Of a stretch of DNA of 64,000 bases, positions 16,226-25,685 are shown piece after piece. The notes below the pieces were generated by a model. The model was not told where the DNA came from. It did not search any database and worked only from the letters and a program-made list of their open reading frames with translations. The DNA lies in assembly GCA_038252255.1 (NCBI GenBank), contig JBBSAM010000001.1:1-64000 (forward strand), in the 5' to 3' direction. The translations under genes were made by a program, and so were the position numbers. Source of the stretch: Chersky-806 sp038252255. GTDB lineage: Bacteria; Actinomycetota; Acidimicrobiia; IMCC26256; JAENVU01. Position 1 is the first letter of the stretch, and each line of letters opens with the position of its first letter.

Positions 16226-18711
16226 GAGATGGCGCGGGACCGGCGGGCGCGGGTGAGCAGGATGAGGATGATGCCGAGGAGCAGCGACGCGAGCCCCACG
16301 CGCGCCTGGTCCGACGAGTTCGCACCGGTCCGGGCCATGCCACCCGTCGAAGGGGATGCGGTCGAGGGGGATGCGGCCGGGAACGAGACGGTCTCCGCCG
16401 CCGGGTCGGATCCGCTCGAGGACGCGGAGACCGCCGCGTCGGAGACGGGTGACGACGCCACCGTCACCGAGCCGTCCGACGCCGCGACCTGGCACGTGTA
16501 AGTGGCACCGGGTGTAAGTCCGGTCACGGTGATCGGCGAGGACGGCCCGGTCGCCACGCCCGTGACGCCACCCGTACTCGAGGTGCACGTCACCGTGTAG
16601 CTGCGGGCGGCGGTTGGCGCTATGGCGCCGGGGGCCCCTGACGCGGGCAGCAGCGACGTGGTGAACGCCACCGTCAAGGACCCGCGGCCCGGTGTGATCC
16701 CGGTGATCGTGATCGCGGAGCAACCGAAGCACCAGTCGTATCCGGTGAGGTCCTGCCCGGGGCTCACCGTCAGCAGGTGGGCGCCCTGGGCGATCGGATC
16801 GGGCCCGCCGTCACCTCGCGGCAGGTCGATCGGCGCTCCGTTCCACCAGACCGCCTGATAGCTCGTGACGCTGGACCGCGGATCCTGGACCACGGGAGAG
16901 GGGTCGTCGTGGCCGCAGCCGAGGAACGCCAGCGCGTAGGTGCCGGAAGGCAGACCGGTGACGGCGTAGCTACCATCCGCGCTCACCGGCGCGAACTTCG
17001 CGTAGCTGTTCGGGATGTACGCCACGATGCATGACGTCGTCATCGCGGCTCCGTTCACGTTGACGACCCGCCCAGAGATCGAGCCGGTCGCGCCGCTGGC
17101 CAAGATCGCGTCCACATGGGACATGGTCTGGCCGGAGCCAACCGTCACGATGCGCGCGGTGGATGCGGTGGGTTGGTTGTCCCACCACTCGCCGGCGAAG
17201 TGCGGAGTGTCGTTGCAGTCGACGAACTGCACGCGATAGCTCCCGGGCTTGCCCAAGCTGATCGAATAGCGCCCGTCCGAACCGGTGCGCGCCATGCCGC
17301 CGAAGAACGTCGCCGTTGTCGCCTGCGCACAGATGCCCCCCAGGGGGTGCCCACCGTTATCGGTGACGACGCCGGTGATGACGGCCGCGGTAGTCAGCTG
17401 GGCGTCGACCCCGGACCGCCGTACGCCGGCTCGGAGGGTCAGTGGTGTCGCGCCGTCGTAGTCCTTGCCGTCCTTCCAGAACTTGTCGACGTACGGGCCG
17501 ACGTTGTTGCAGTCCTGGAAGTAGACCTTCACCGTGAGCGCCGGGATCCCACCGATCGAGTAGGTGCCGTCGCCCGCCGTCGTCGCGTTGCCGAGCCAAT
17601 CGGCTCCGTCGGGCGTGTCGACGAGCGCAGTGACGCAAACGTTCGCCGCGGGTCCGCCGCCGGGCGCGGTGACGGTGCCCGCGATCGAGGCGGCCGGGGC
17701 GAGCGTCGCGTTGACGTTCCCCCGCACGGGGCCGTCGCTGCCGGACAGCGTGAGGATCGTGGCCAGGTTCCGCGACGGCTGCCCGTTCCAGAACTGCGCC
17801 GCCCACACGGGATTCGAGCTCGAGTCCTGGAACTGCACGCGATACGAGCCCGGGGCGATGGGACTCGTCGTGTACCGGCCGGTGCTGTCGGTCTGCCCCC
17901 AGGCGGATCCGCCGGAATCGGTCGGGTTGACGTTCACGTTGATGCCGGCGATCGGGTGCCCGCTCCCGTCGGTCACCCGGCCGCTCACCACCATGCCGCG
18001 CGTCAGCTGCGCGTCCACCCCCGCCTGGCTGGCCCCCGCGGCGAGGACGATCGGCGTCGAGCTGTTGGGATCCGTCTGCCCGAGGTACCACTGATCGAGA
18101 AACGGGCCGGCGCCGCAATCGCGGAAGTGGATGCGGATGTCGGTCGCGGGGAGCTGGCCGAGCGTGTAGGTGCCACCCGGCCCAGTCGTCGTGCCCGCGA
18201 TCCAGTCGAAGTTCCCGTTGCGCGGCACGTTGGCGTCAACGCAGATGCCGGTGAGACCGCCACCACCGGGACCCCGGACCGTGCCGCTCACCGTCGCGCC
18301 GAGCACCAACGTGACGTCCGCCAGCGGAGTGTCGACCCCGTCGGTCACCGGGATCGGATCCGCGGCGCCGGAGCTCGGCCGCCCGAGGTACCACTGCGAC
18401 ACGTACTGCGGTGATGCGTTGCAGTCGCTGAAGCCAACTTTGTACGCGCCGGTGTCGAGTGCGGTGATCGTGTACGCCCCCGAGCCGTCCGTTTGGAGAC
18501 CGGGACCACCGTCGACGTTCACGCAGATCCCCGACAACGGGTTGCCGCTGCCATCGACGACATGACCGGAGATCGAACCGGTGCCGCTCGGAGCAGCAAC
18601 CGCCGAGATGCTCCCCAGCGACACGGACACGACCACGAACGCCGCGACCAACGCGGCGCGCTGGCGACGCCGCGACGAACGCCGTTTCTGCCCTGCCTGC
18701 CACCGTTGCAC
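16222..18711 (-). CDS. Cell-surface protein of six Cys-paired beta-sandwich repeats with a sortase-like anchor
   Basis: The 829-residue product starts at GTG 18709-18711 with an Arg-rich region and hydrophobic helix (ALVAAFVVVSVSLGSI), a signal peptide. Six domains of about 95-110 residues follow. Each opens with a phrase like SGHVVDGSGNPLSGICV, contains DGSGAYTI and a GxYxVxFxDCN strand, and ends with a W-rich stretch and VDAQL: a carboxypeptidase-regulatory/CnaB-type fold. A fibronectin-III-like domain follows (TVTGLTPGATYTCQV). The C terminus, TGGMARTG, a hydrophobic helix, then RARRSR, is a sortase-substrate layout with an atypical motif. It is probably a wall-anchored adhesin or matrix protein. 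No partner gene is evident nearby. Confidence 0.83.
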   Translation of the reverse strand: MQRWQAGQKRRSSRRRQRAALVAAFVVVSVSLGSISAVAAPSGTGSISGHVVDGSGNPLSGICVNVDGGPGLQTDGSGAYTITALDTGAYKVGFSDCNASPQYVSQWYLGRPSSGAADPIPVTDGVDTPLADVTLVLGATVSGTVRGPGGGGLTGICVDANVPRNGNFDWIAGTTTGPGGTYTLGQLPATDIRIHFRDCGAGPFLDQWYLGQTDPNSSTPIVLAAGASQAGVDAQLTRGMVVSGRVTDGSGHPIAGINVNVNPTDSGGSAWGQTDSTGRYTTSPIAPGSYRVQFQDSSSNPVWAAQFWNGQPSRNLATILTLSGSDGPVRGNVNATLAPAASIAGTVTAPGGGPAANVCVTALVDTPDGADWLGNATTAGDGTYSIGGIPALTVKVYFQDCNNVGPYVDKFWKDGKDYDGATPLTLRAGVRRSGVDAQLTTAAVITGVVTDNGGHPLGGICAQATTATFFGGMARTGSDGRYSISLGKPGSYRVQFVDCNDTPHFAGEWWDNQPTASTARIVTVGSGQTMSHVDAILASGATGSISGRVVNVNGAAMTTSCIVAYIPNSYAKFAPVSADGSYAVTGLPSGTYALAFLGCGHDDPSPVVQDPRSSVTSYQAVWWNGAPIDLPRGDGGPDPIAQGAHLLTVSPGQDLTGYDWCFGCSAITITGITPGRGSLTVAFTTSLLPASGAPGAIAPTAARSYTVTCTSSTGGVTGVATGPSSPITVTGLTPGATYTCQVAASDGSVTVASSPVSDAAVSASSSGSDPAAETVSFPAASPSTASPSTGGMARTGANSSDQARVGLASLLLGIILILLTRARRSRAIS

Positions 18712-18752
18712 AGACCACTGTCGACAGGTTCAGGGTGAGACTTGAAACGCCT

Positions 18753-20138
18753 CTAGCGAGCGGGCGCGATGTTCTGATTGAGGCGGAACAGGTTGTCTGG
18801 GTCGTACTGCGCCTTGATGCGGGCCAAGCGCGCGTACTTCTCAGCTCCGTACGCCTCGACCACGCGCTGATCACCCTCGTCGGACAAGAAGTTCACGTAG
18901 ACGCCGTCGGTGGCGTACGGGTGCAGCGCATCGAAGAAGGCGCGCGCCCAGGCAACGTTCGGGTCCGATTGGCTCGGGTCCTCCCACATCGAGATCGCGT
19001 TGAAGATGAAGCGACCATCTCGCTGCCCGAACGCGGTGTCGTCCGCGCCGACCCGGCCTGCTGCACCACCCCACAGCACGAGCTCGGCCAAGCTGAACGG
19101 TGACGGCACGGTCGCCGCGACTCCGGCCGCAGCCGCGATCGCGTCGTCGGTGAGCTCGGTGAGGTAGCCCGACTTCCAATAGCTGTGCCGGCCCGGCGGC
19201 GCCAGGTCGTCTTGGATCGACTGCATCACGGTGTAGGGCATCGCGTCCACCATCTGGATAGGCGGTGCGAGGTCGAGCCAGGGCTGTACGACTTCGCGGC
19301 CGGTATCGATGTCTCCCGACCAGCAGAGGATCACCACCACGGCGGGCTGGAAGTGAAGAGACTCGGGCACGAACGGCATCGGCGGCGCGGTCACGAACGC
19401 GGCCGAGATGCCGAGCTCGTCCGGCGCGCTGCGGGTCTGCTCGCGGTGGAACGCCAGGATCTCGGGAGCCTGGGCGAGCGGCCAGCCGATGAGTCCACCG
19501 AGCACGAGCGGACCGACGCGATGGGCGCGGAACTCGAAGCTCGTCGCCACTCCGAAGTTCCCGCCGCCGCCACGCACCGCCCAGAACAGGTCGGGGTTCT
19601 CCTCCTCGCTGCACACGAGCGACTCGCCGGACGCGGTGACGAGGTCGACCGAGAGCAAGTTGTCGCAAGACAACCCGAAGCGGCGGGTCAACCAGCCGAA
19701 CCCGCCGCCCAGCGTGAGGCCCGCGATGCCGGTGGTCGAGATGACCCCGCCCGGTGTGGCCAGTCCGACGGCCTGGGTCTCGTGGTCGTAGTCACCCCAC
19801 GTCACGCCGCCCTGCGCCCGCACCGTCCCCGAAGCAGGGTCGGCCCGAACCCCCTTCATCAGCGAAAGATCGATCACGATGCCGTCGTCGCAGGTTCCCT
19901 TGCCCGCCGCGCTGTGGGCGCCGCCTCGCACGGCGGTGACCAGCTCGTGCTCGCGAGCGAAATTGACCGCGGCGACGACGTCTGCCGGGCCGGTGCAGCG
20001 CGCGATTACCGCCGGGCGCTTGTCGATCATCCCGTTCCAGACGCCGCGGGCCGCGTCGTACTCCGGGTCGCCGGGACCGACCAGCGGTCCCCGGAACGTC
20101 GCACGCAGGGCGTTCTCCATCGTCTCGGTCAGGGTCAT
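18753..20138 (-). CDS. FAD-linked (berberine-bridge type) oxidoreductase
   Basis: This 461-residue protein has the PCMH FAD domain: AVRGGAHSAAGKGTCDDG with the His that usually bears covalent FAD, GGVISTTGIAGLTLGGGFG, and FGLSCDNLLS with a Cys in the place of the second covalent link, so FAD may be bicovalent. It ends with a berberine-bridge tail including YDPDNLFRLNQNI. Such enzymes oxidise alcohols, sugars or ring systems with O2. There is no signal peptide, so it is cytoplasmic. It is separate from the thiolase gene downstream (124 bases); an imperfect palindrome, GTCATAAGGTAAGAC at 20193-20207, lies upstream of its start. Confidence 0.9.
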   Translation of the reverse strand: MTLTETMENALRATFRGPLVGPGDPEYDAARGVWNGMIDKRPAVIARCTGPADVVAAVNFAREHELVTAVRGGAHSAAGKGTCDDGIVIDLSLMKGVRADPASGTVRAQGGVTWGDYDHETQAVGLATPGGVISTTGIAGLTLGGGFGWLTRRFGLSCDNLLSVDLVTASGESLVCSEEENPDLFWAVRGGGGNFGVATSFEFRAHRVGPLVLGGLIGWPLAQAPEILAFHREQTRSAPDELGISAAFVTAPPMPFVPESLHFQPAVVVILCWSGDIDTGREVVQPWLDLAPPIQMVDAMPYTVMQSIQDDLAPPGRHSYWKSGYLTELTDDAIAAAAGVAATVPSPFSLAELVLWGGAAGRVGADDTAFGQRDGRFIFNAISMWEDPSQSDPNVAWARAFFDALHPYATDGVYVNFLSDEGDQRVVEAYGAEKYARLARIKAQYDPDNLFRLNQNIAPAR

Positions 20139-20262
20139 CGTCCGCCTCCGATCGGGTGTCGGCTACGTCGTAGTCCTCACCCTTCGATGATTGTCATAAG
20201 GTAAGACGAATTCCGACGCGCGACAACCGCCTTACCACGCTCGCGAGCGGGAGAGGGACGCG

Positions 20263-21411
20263 TTAGAGGCGCTCGATGATCGTGACGTTCGCCTGGCCGC
20301 CGCCCTCGCACATGGTCTGCAGGCCGTAGCGACCGCCGGTGCGCTCGAGCTCGTGGAGCATCGTCGTCATGAGCCGAACGCCGGTGGCACCGAGTGGGTG
20401 GCCCAGCGCGATCGCGCCGCCGTTCACGTTCACCTTGGCCAGGTCGGCCCCGGTCTCGCGCTGCCACGCGAGGACGACTGACGCGAACGCCTCGTTGATC
20501 TCGATGACGTCCATGTCGTCGAGCGACATCCCGGACTTCTTCAGCGCGTAGGCCGTCGCCGGGATCGGTGCCGTGAGCATGTAGATGGGGTCTGCGCCCC
20601 GCACGGAGAGGTGGTGGATGCGCGCCCGCGGGGTGAGGTTGTGCTCCCTCAACGCGCGCTCCGAGACGACGAGCATCGCGGTACCCGCGTCGGAGATCTG
20701 GCTCGCAAGCGCGGCCGTGAGCCGGCCACCTTCCACCAATGGCTTCAAGGACTTGATCTTCTCGAGGTTCGGCTCGCGCGGGCCCTCGTCCGCGGTGACA
20801 CCGGCCAACGGTGCGATCTCGAGCTCGAAGCGACCCTCGCGCTGAGCACGCAGCGCGCGCTCGTGGGACTCGACCGCGAACGCCTCCATCTCCTCTCGCG
20901 TCACGCTCCACTTCTCCGCGATCATCTCCGCGCCGCGGAACTGGCTCACCTCTTGCGTGCCGTAGCGCGCGACCCATCCATCCGAGGTGGAGAACGGATC
21001 CGTGAACCCGAACTGCTCGGCCACGAGCATCGCCGACGAGATCGGGATCATGCTCATGTTCTGCACGCCGCCCGCCATGATCACGTCGTTCGTCCCGCTC
21101 ATCACGGCCTGGGCCGCGAAGTGCACGGCCTGCTGGCTCGAGCCGCACTGCCGGTCGATCGTCGTGCCGGGAATCTCCTCGGGCAGGCCGGCCGCCAGCC
21201 AGCACGTACGCGCGATGTCACCGGCCTGGGGACCGATGGCGTCGACGCAACCGAAGAAGACGTCCTCGACGGCCATGGGGTCGATGCCCGTGCGATCGAC
21301 GATCGTCTTGATGACGTGTGCGCCGAGATCGGCGGGGTGCACCTGGCTGAGCCCGCCACCCCGCTTGCCTACCGGCGTGCGAGCGGCGTCGACGATGTAG
21401 GCCTCGGGCAT
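20263..21411 (-). CDS. fadA6: Thiolase, FadA6-like (steroid ring degradation)
   Basis: The 382-residue thiolase starts MPEAYIVDAARTPVGKRGG, with acyl Cys89 in DRQCGSSQQ, catalytic His in GGAIALGHPLGATG and Cys in TMCEGGGQANVT. These phrases, and GGVQNMSMIPISSAM, agree with my recollection of mycobacterial FadA6 (Rv3556c), which acts in degrading the HIP-derived part of cholesterol. ATG 21409-21411 is chosen because the conserved region begins there. It is 28 bases downstream of two acyl-CoA dehydrogenase genes on the same strand and is likely cotranscribed with them. The thiolase call is firm; the FadA6 assignment is from remembered similarity. Confidence 0.83.
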   Translation of the reverse strand: MPEAYIVDAARTPVGKRGGGLSQVHPADLGAHVIKTIVDRTGIDPMAVEDVFFGCVDAIGPQAGDIARTCWLAAGLPEEIPGTTIDRQCGSSQQAVHFAAQAVMSGTNDVIMAGGVQNMSMIPISSAMLVAEQFGFTDPFSTSDGWVARYGTQEVSQFRGAEMIAEKWSVTREEMEAFAVESHERALRAQREGRFELEIAPLAGVTADEGPREPNLEKIKSLKPLVEGGRLTAALASQISDAGTAMLVVSERALREHNLTPRARIHHLSVRGADPIYMLTAPIPATAYALKKSGMSLDDMDVIEINEAFASVVLAWQRETGADLAKVNVNGGAIALGHPLGATGVRLMTTMLHELERTGGRYGLQTMCEGGGQANVTIIERL

Positions 21412-21439
21412 GTTGGGTCTCCTCGTGCTCTCGTAGCGG

Positions 21440-22390
21440 TTACAGGATCGCGCGTGCCACGCGCTCACGGTGCCAGGCGGCGTCGCCCCACGACGCACCG
21501 AGCGCCCAGACCCGCTTGATCCACAGATGAAGGTCGTATTCGAACGAATAGCCAATCGCCCCATGGCACTGGAGCGCGTGACGGGTGGCGAGCGCGGCCG
21601 CGTCGCCGGCCCGGGCCTTGCCCATCGAGACGTGGACGCTCGCCGCCGGGTCGCCGTGCGTGACGGAGTAGGCCGCCCGGTAGACGAGGGGCCGGGCGAA
21701 CTCGATCGCCACCCGTACGTCGGCGAGCTTGTGCTTGATCGCCTGCTGCGAGCCGATCGGCACCCCGAACTGCTGGCGCTGGGTCGCGTATTCGACGGTG
21801 GTGTCGAGGAGCCAGGCTGCGAGTCCGAGCAGCTGGGCCGCGGTGCCGAGGGCCGCCCGGTCGACGGCACGCTCGGACTCGCCCGGGTCGAGCGATCGTT
21901 GCGGCTCGCCCGCCGTCACGGTAGAGAGGTGGCGGCTCCCGTCGACCGAGGGCTGCGCCTCCAGCTTCGCCTGCTCCCGCTCGACGACCGCGAGCCGGCC
22001 CGGACCGACCAGCAGGAGGTCGGCGGAGTCGGCGTACGGCACGAAGGAATCACCCGCCGCGATCGTGACGGTGCCGTCCGCGACCGCGTGCGTCGCGACC
22101 ACGGGTGCGCCGGCGAGCACGTGCTCGACGAACGGCTCCGGGAGCGCGACGCGCCCGGTCTCCTCCGCGATCAGGATGACGTCGAGGACGGTGAGCCCGA
22201 GCCCGCCCGCGGCCTCGGGAACCAGCGCGCCGAGCACCCCCATCTCGGCCAGCGCGGTCCACGCGCGCCCGCTCCGGCCGTCGGCATTCCCCCACGCGTC
22301 GCGCACGACGGACGGCGGGCACTCCTTCTCGAGCAGATCCCGGACCGCGTCGCGGAACGCGAGCTGGTCGTCGGTGAACGCGAAGCGCAT
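21440..22390 (-). CDS. Acyl-CoA dehydrogenase, short FadE32/FadE33-like subunit
   Basis: At 316 residues this is shorter than a normal acyl-CoA dehydrogenase (about 380). It begins MRFAFTDDQLAFRDAVRDLL and keeps VEYATQRQQFGVPIGSQQAIKHKLAD and QCHGAIGYSFEYDLHLWIKR, the parts that bind FAD and build the C-terminal helical bundle, but its middle beta domain is reduced. In mycobacterial sterol degradation such short subunits (FadE32, FadE33) pair with a full-length partner (FadE31) into a heterotetramer. The 8-base gap to the full-length gene upstream supports such a complex. Confidence 0.83.
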   Translation of the reverse strand: MRFAFTDDQLAFRDAVRDLLEKECPPSVVRDAWGNADGRSGRAWTALAEMGVLGALVPEAAGGLGLTVLDVILIAEETGRVALPEPFVEHVLAGAPVVATHAVADGTVTIAAGDSFVPYADSADLLLVGPGRLAVVEREQAKLEAQPSVDGSRHLSTVTAGEPQRSLDPGESERAVDRAALGTAAQLLGLAAWLLDTTVEYATQRQQFGVPIGSQQAIKHKLADVRVAIEFARPLVYRAAYSVTHGDPAASVHVSMGKARAGDAAALATRHALQCHGAIGYSFEYDLHLWIKRVWALGASWGDAAWHRERVARAIL

Positions 22391-22397
22391 GACGTTG

Positions 22398-23537
22398 CTA
22401 CTTCCTCGGGAGGCCGAGGACGCGTTCGGCGACCACGTTGCGCTGGATCTCGTTCGTGCCCGCGTAGATCGGTCCGGACAGCGCGAACTGGTACCCCTTC
22501 ATCCAACCGTTGTCGTCGAGCTCCGCCGCGGGACCGAGATAGCGCAGCGCGGTCTCGTGCAGGCGGACGTCGAGCTCGGACCAGAAGATCTTCGTGAGGC
22601 TGGACTCCGCTCCGGTGCTCCCACCGTCGCTGATGCGCGTCACCGTCTGCAGCGTCTGGAGCTGGTACGCCTCGGCATCGATGTACGCCTCGACGACGTC
22701 GTGACGCAACGCCGGATCTGCATTCACCCCGAGGCGGGCCAGGTCCAGCAGCCGGGCCACCGACGCGAGGAACCGGCCCGGGCTGCGCAACGTGAGACCG
22801 CGTTCCGATCCGGTCGTGGCCATCGCGACCCGCCACCCCTCGTTCACCGCACCGAGGACGAGGCCGTCGGGCACGAACACGTCGTCGAAGAACACCTCGG
22901 CGAAGCCCTCGTCCCCGTCGAGCCGGCCGAAGCCGCGGACGACGATGCCGGGCGCATCGAGCGGGACGAGGAAGTAGGTGAGGCCGTGGTGGCGCTGCGC
23001 TTCGGGATCGGTGCGGAAGAGGCCGAAGAGGTGGGTGCAGAACGCGCCCCTCGTGGTCCAGGTCTTCTGGCCGCTCAGCCGCCAGCCTCCGGCACCGTCG
23101 TCGCGGACCGCCCGAGACTTGATCGCGGCAAGGTCGCTGCCCGCATCCGGCTCCGACCATCCCTGGCACCAGGTCTGCTCACCACTGGCCATCGCCGGCA
23201 GGAACCGCTGCTGCTGCGCGGGGTTCCCGAAGTCGAACAACGTGGGTGCCAGCAGGAAGATGCCGTTCTGGGTGACGCGCTGTGGCGCGGCCGCCCGGTA
23301 GTACTCCTCCTCGAAGATCAGCCACTCCCACAGGCTCGCGTCGCGACCGCCGAACGCCGCGGGCCACGCGACCACCGCGAACCGCGCGTCGAAGAGCTTC
23401 CGCTCCCATTCGAGGTGGCGGGCGAAGCCCTCCCGGGTGTCCCCGCTCGGGAGCGGCTCGGCCGGCACGTTGGCTTCGAGCCAGGCCCGCGCCTCGGCGC
23501 GGAACGCGTCCTCCTCGGCCGTCCACGTGAGCTCCAT
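22398..23537 (-). CDS. fadE31: Acyl-CoA dehydrogenase, FadE31-like
   Basis: This 379-residue protein has standard ACAD features: WCQGWSEPDAGSDLA in the FAD-binding beta domain, LSGQKTWTTRGAF, and C-terminal GPIYAGTNEIQRNVVAERVLGLPR. The segments TLRSPGRFLASVARL and IFWSELDVRLHETAL match my memory of mycobacterial FadE31 rather than ordinary fatty-acid enzymes. It is the first gene of a fadE-fadE-fadA6 unit. The probable substrate is a CoA thioester from opened steroid rings C and D. The start gene region diverges from the UbiB-like kinase gene, 117 bases away. Confidence 0.85.
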   Translation of the reverse strand: MELTWTAEEDAFRAEARAWLEANVPAEPLPSGDTREGFARHLEWERKLFDARFAVVAWPAAFGGRDASLWEWLIFEEEYYRAAAPQRVTQNGIFLLAPTLFDFGNPAQQQRFLPAMASGEQTWCQGWSEPDAGSDLAAIKSRAVRDDGAGGWRLSGQKTWTTRGAFCTHLFGLFRTDPEAQRHHGLTYFLVPLDAPGIVVRGFGRLDGDEGFAEVFFDDVFVPDGLVLGAVNEGWRVAMATTGSERGLTLRSPGRFLASVARLLDLARLGVNADPALRHDVVEAYIDAEAYQLQTLQTVTRISDGGSTGAESSLTKIFWSELDVRLHETALRYLGPAAELDDNGWMKGYQFALSGPIYAGTNEIQRNVVAERVLGLPRK

Positions 23538-23654
23538 CGGGTCGCCGAGGCTACAAGACGCCCCTTTTCCCGCGCATTCCGGCCCTCCTGGGTGGCTGCG
23601 GCGCTCGTCCGCTCACGTTGACACCCGGCGCCCGGGGCGGGAAGCCTGCCCGCC

Positions 23655-25625
23655 ATGACCCTCGCCGACATCAACATCGAGGTCGACGCGGGCGCGCTGC
23701 TCCTGCTGCCGCTGATCCTGCTCATCGGCTGGTTCGCCGCCCGCATGCTCGGGGTGCGCCAGACCTGGTTCCGCACGTTCTTCACCGGGTTCCTGGGCTG
23801 GGTGCTCGGCGTCGTGATCGCCGGCGTGTCGGTGGGCGCGCATCCCGACAGCGCCGAGCTCGCGGTCCGCGTCGTCGCCTTCAGCGTGCTCGCGACGATG
23901 GCCGTCGCCATCGCGCTCGACTTCATTGCCCGGCCCGGGGCGCGTGACCCCTACGAGCGCCTGGGCCGCCTTCCGAAGGTCCCGCATCCGGTCAAGCGGG
24001 TGAAGCGCACGCTCGCGCCGCCGCTGCGGTTCCGCGAGGTGCTCGGCATCGCGCGCCAAGACGGCCTGTTGCATCGTCGCTTCGCGTCCGCCGCCGGCAT
24101 CGCCGATCCGCAGTTCGGCCCCTGCCTCCGATCCACGCTCGAACACTGCGGCGGCATGTTCATCAAGCTCGGGCAGGTCGCCTCCACCCGCAGCGACCTC
24201 CTCCCTCCCGCGGTGATCGCCGAGCTCACGCAGCTGCAGACGGCCGTCCCGCCCGCCGAGCCCGACGAGATCCGCACGGTCGTCGAGGAGGAGCTCGGGC
24301 GTCCGGTCGAGGAGGTGTTCGCCACGTTCGACTGGACGCCTCTCGCCGCGGCCTCGATCGGCCAGGTCCACCGGGCCACGCTCGTCTCGGGCGAAGGCGT
24401 CGTGGTCAAGGTGCAGCGGCCCGACGTCGCCGACGTCGTGAATCGCGACACGCAGGCCATGCTCAGCCTGGCCCGCTTCGTACAACGCCGCACCTCGATC
24501 GGCCTGCGGACCGACGTCGTCACGCTCGTCCGCGAGTTCACGGACGCCGTGACCGCCGAGCTCGACTTCACGAGTGAGGGCCAGGCCGGTCAGCGCGTCC
24601 GCAACGACCGCGGCGGCGACGCGGGCATCCACATCCCTGCCGTCCACCTCGATCTCTGCACCCGGCGGCTGCTCGTGCTCGAAGAGGTCTCGGGCCAACC
24701 GGTGTCGGACCAGGCCGCGCTCGACGCCAGTCCCGTACCGCGCCAAGAGCTCGCTTCGCGGCTGCTCGAGTGCTTCCTCGCGCAGATCCTCGAGGACGGG
24801 GTGTTCCACGCCGACCCGCATCCGGGCAACATCCTGGTCGCCGAGGACGGCACGTTGAACCTGCTCGACTTCGGCTCCACCGGCATCCTCGATCCGTCCA
24901 CGCTCGAGGCGCTGGCCGGCCTGCTGGTCGCGTCGACGCTCAAGGATCCGCAGCTGCTGCAACGGGCGGTGCTCGAGATCTCGCCCCCACCACCGGGCAC
25001 CGACCTCACCGCGCTCGAAGCCGATCTCGGCCGGTTCATGGTCTTGCACGTGAGCGGTGGCGCCGGCTTCGACGTCGGCATGCTCCGGGCGATGATCGAA
25101 GTGCTTCAGCGCAACCATCTTCCCGTCCCGACCTCGCTCACGCTGCTGAGCCGGGCGCTCATCACGCTCGACGGGACGCTCCGCACCATGGCGCCGGGCT
25201 TCGCGTTCGCGCAGGAGACCCAGGCGCTCGCCGCACCGATGGTGATGCCCGCGGGTGACACCGACGCGGTCAACGAGCAGATGCAGAAGGAGCTGCTACG
25301 AGCGCTGCCGTCGCTCCGAACGTTGCCCGGGCACGCCGAGGCGATCGGGAGCCAGCTCCGGTCCGGCCAGCTGACGCTGCGCACCCGGAGATTCGCGGAT
25401 GCCGACGAGGCGGCGTTCGTCCGTGACCTCGCGAACCGGGCCATGCTCGCCGCGGTCGGTCTCGTCGGCATTCTCACGGCCGCGGTCCTCTTGCTGGCCG
25501 CGTCGGGCGCCGCCGACACCAACGAAGCCGCGACGCTGGAAGGGATCGGCTATGTCGGGCTCTTCCTCGGTTCCGTCATCACCATGCGCGTCGTCGCGTT
25601 GGTCGTCCGCGACCGCTCCGCGTAG
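23655..25625 (+). CDS. ABC1/UbiB (AarF-like) atypical kinase, membrane-bound
   Basis: The 656-residue protein has two N-terminal hydrophobic segments (residues ~14-30 and ~43-80), an ABC1-kinase core and two C-terminal helices (AAVGLVGILTAAVLLLAA and VGLFLGSVITM). The signature FIKLGQVASTRSDLLP, the Ala-rich loop AAASIGQVHRA, VVKVQRP, HADPHPGNILV and NLLDFGSTG are all present. UbiB-family proteins are ATPases needed for quinone or lipid handling at membranes. The N-terminal membrane segment is extra compared with E. coli UbiB. A strong hairpin with a T-run follows 11 bases after the stop. Confidence 0.92.
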   Translation: MTLADINIEVDAGALLLLPLILLIGWFAARMLGVRQTWFRTFFTGFLGWVLGVVIAGVSVGAHPDSAELAVRVVAFSVLATMAVAIALDFIARPGARDPYERLGRLPKVPHPVKRVKRTLAPPLRFREVLGIARQDGLLHRRFASAAGIADPQFGPCLRSTLEHCGGMFIKLGQVASTRSDLLPPAVIAELTQLQTAVPPAEPDEIRTVVEEELGRPVEEVFATFDWTPLAAASIGQVHRATLVSGEGVVVKVQRPDVADVVNRDTQAMLSLARFVQRRTSIGLRTDVVTLVREFTDAVTAELDFTSEGQAGQRVRNDRGGDAGIHIPAVHLDLCTRRLLVLEEVSGQPVSDQAALDASPVPRQELASRLLECFLAQILEDGVFHADPHPGNILVAEDGTLNLLDFGSTGILDPSTLEALAGLLVASTLKDPQLLQRAVLEISPPPPGTDLTALEADLGRFMVLHVSGGAGFDVGMLRAMIEVLQRNHLPVPTSLTLLSRALITLDGTLRTMAPGFAFAQETQALAAPMVMPAGDTDAVNEQMQKELLRALPSLRTLPGHAEAIGSQLRSGQLTLRTRRFADADEAAFVRDLANRAMLAAVGLVGILTAAVLLLAASGAADTNEAATLEGIGYVGLFLGSVITMRVVALVVRDRSA

Positions 25626-25636
25626 TCCTCGCGCGA

Positions 25637-25667
25637 CGAGGCCCGGGATCCACGATCCCGGGCCTCG
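25637..25667 (+). terminator. Rho-independent terminator after the UbiB-like gene
   Basis: Perfect 14-base arms (25637-25650 and 25654-25667, CGAGGCCCGGGATC and its complement) with a CAC loop, followed by TTTCGT on the plus strand. It lies between convergent genes, so it may also slow transcription from the minus strand, but no U-run follows on that side. Confidence 0.85.
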
Positions 25668-25685
25668 TTTCGTGAACGGAGCAGA

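Noticed and set aside
20193..20207. GTCATAAGGTAAGAC as an operator of the FAD oxidase gene
   Set aside because: Only 10 of 15 positions are symmetric; too weak to list as a feature.
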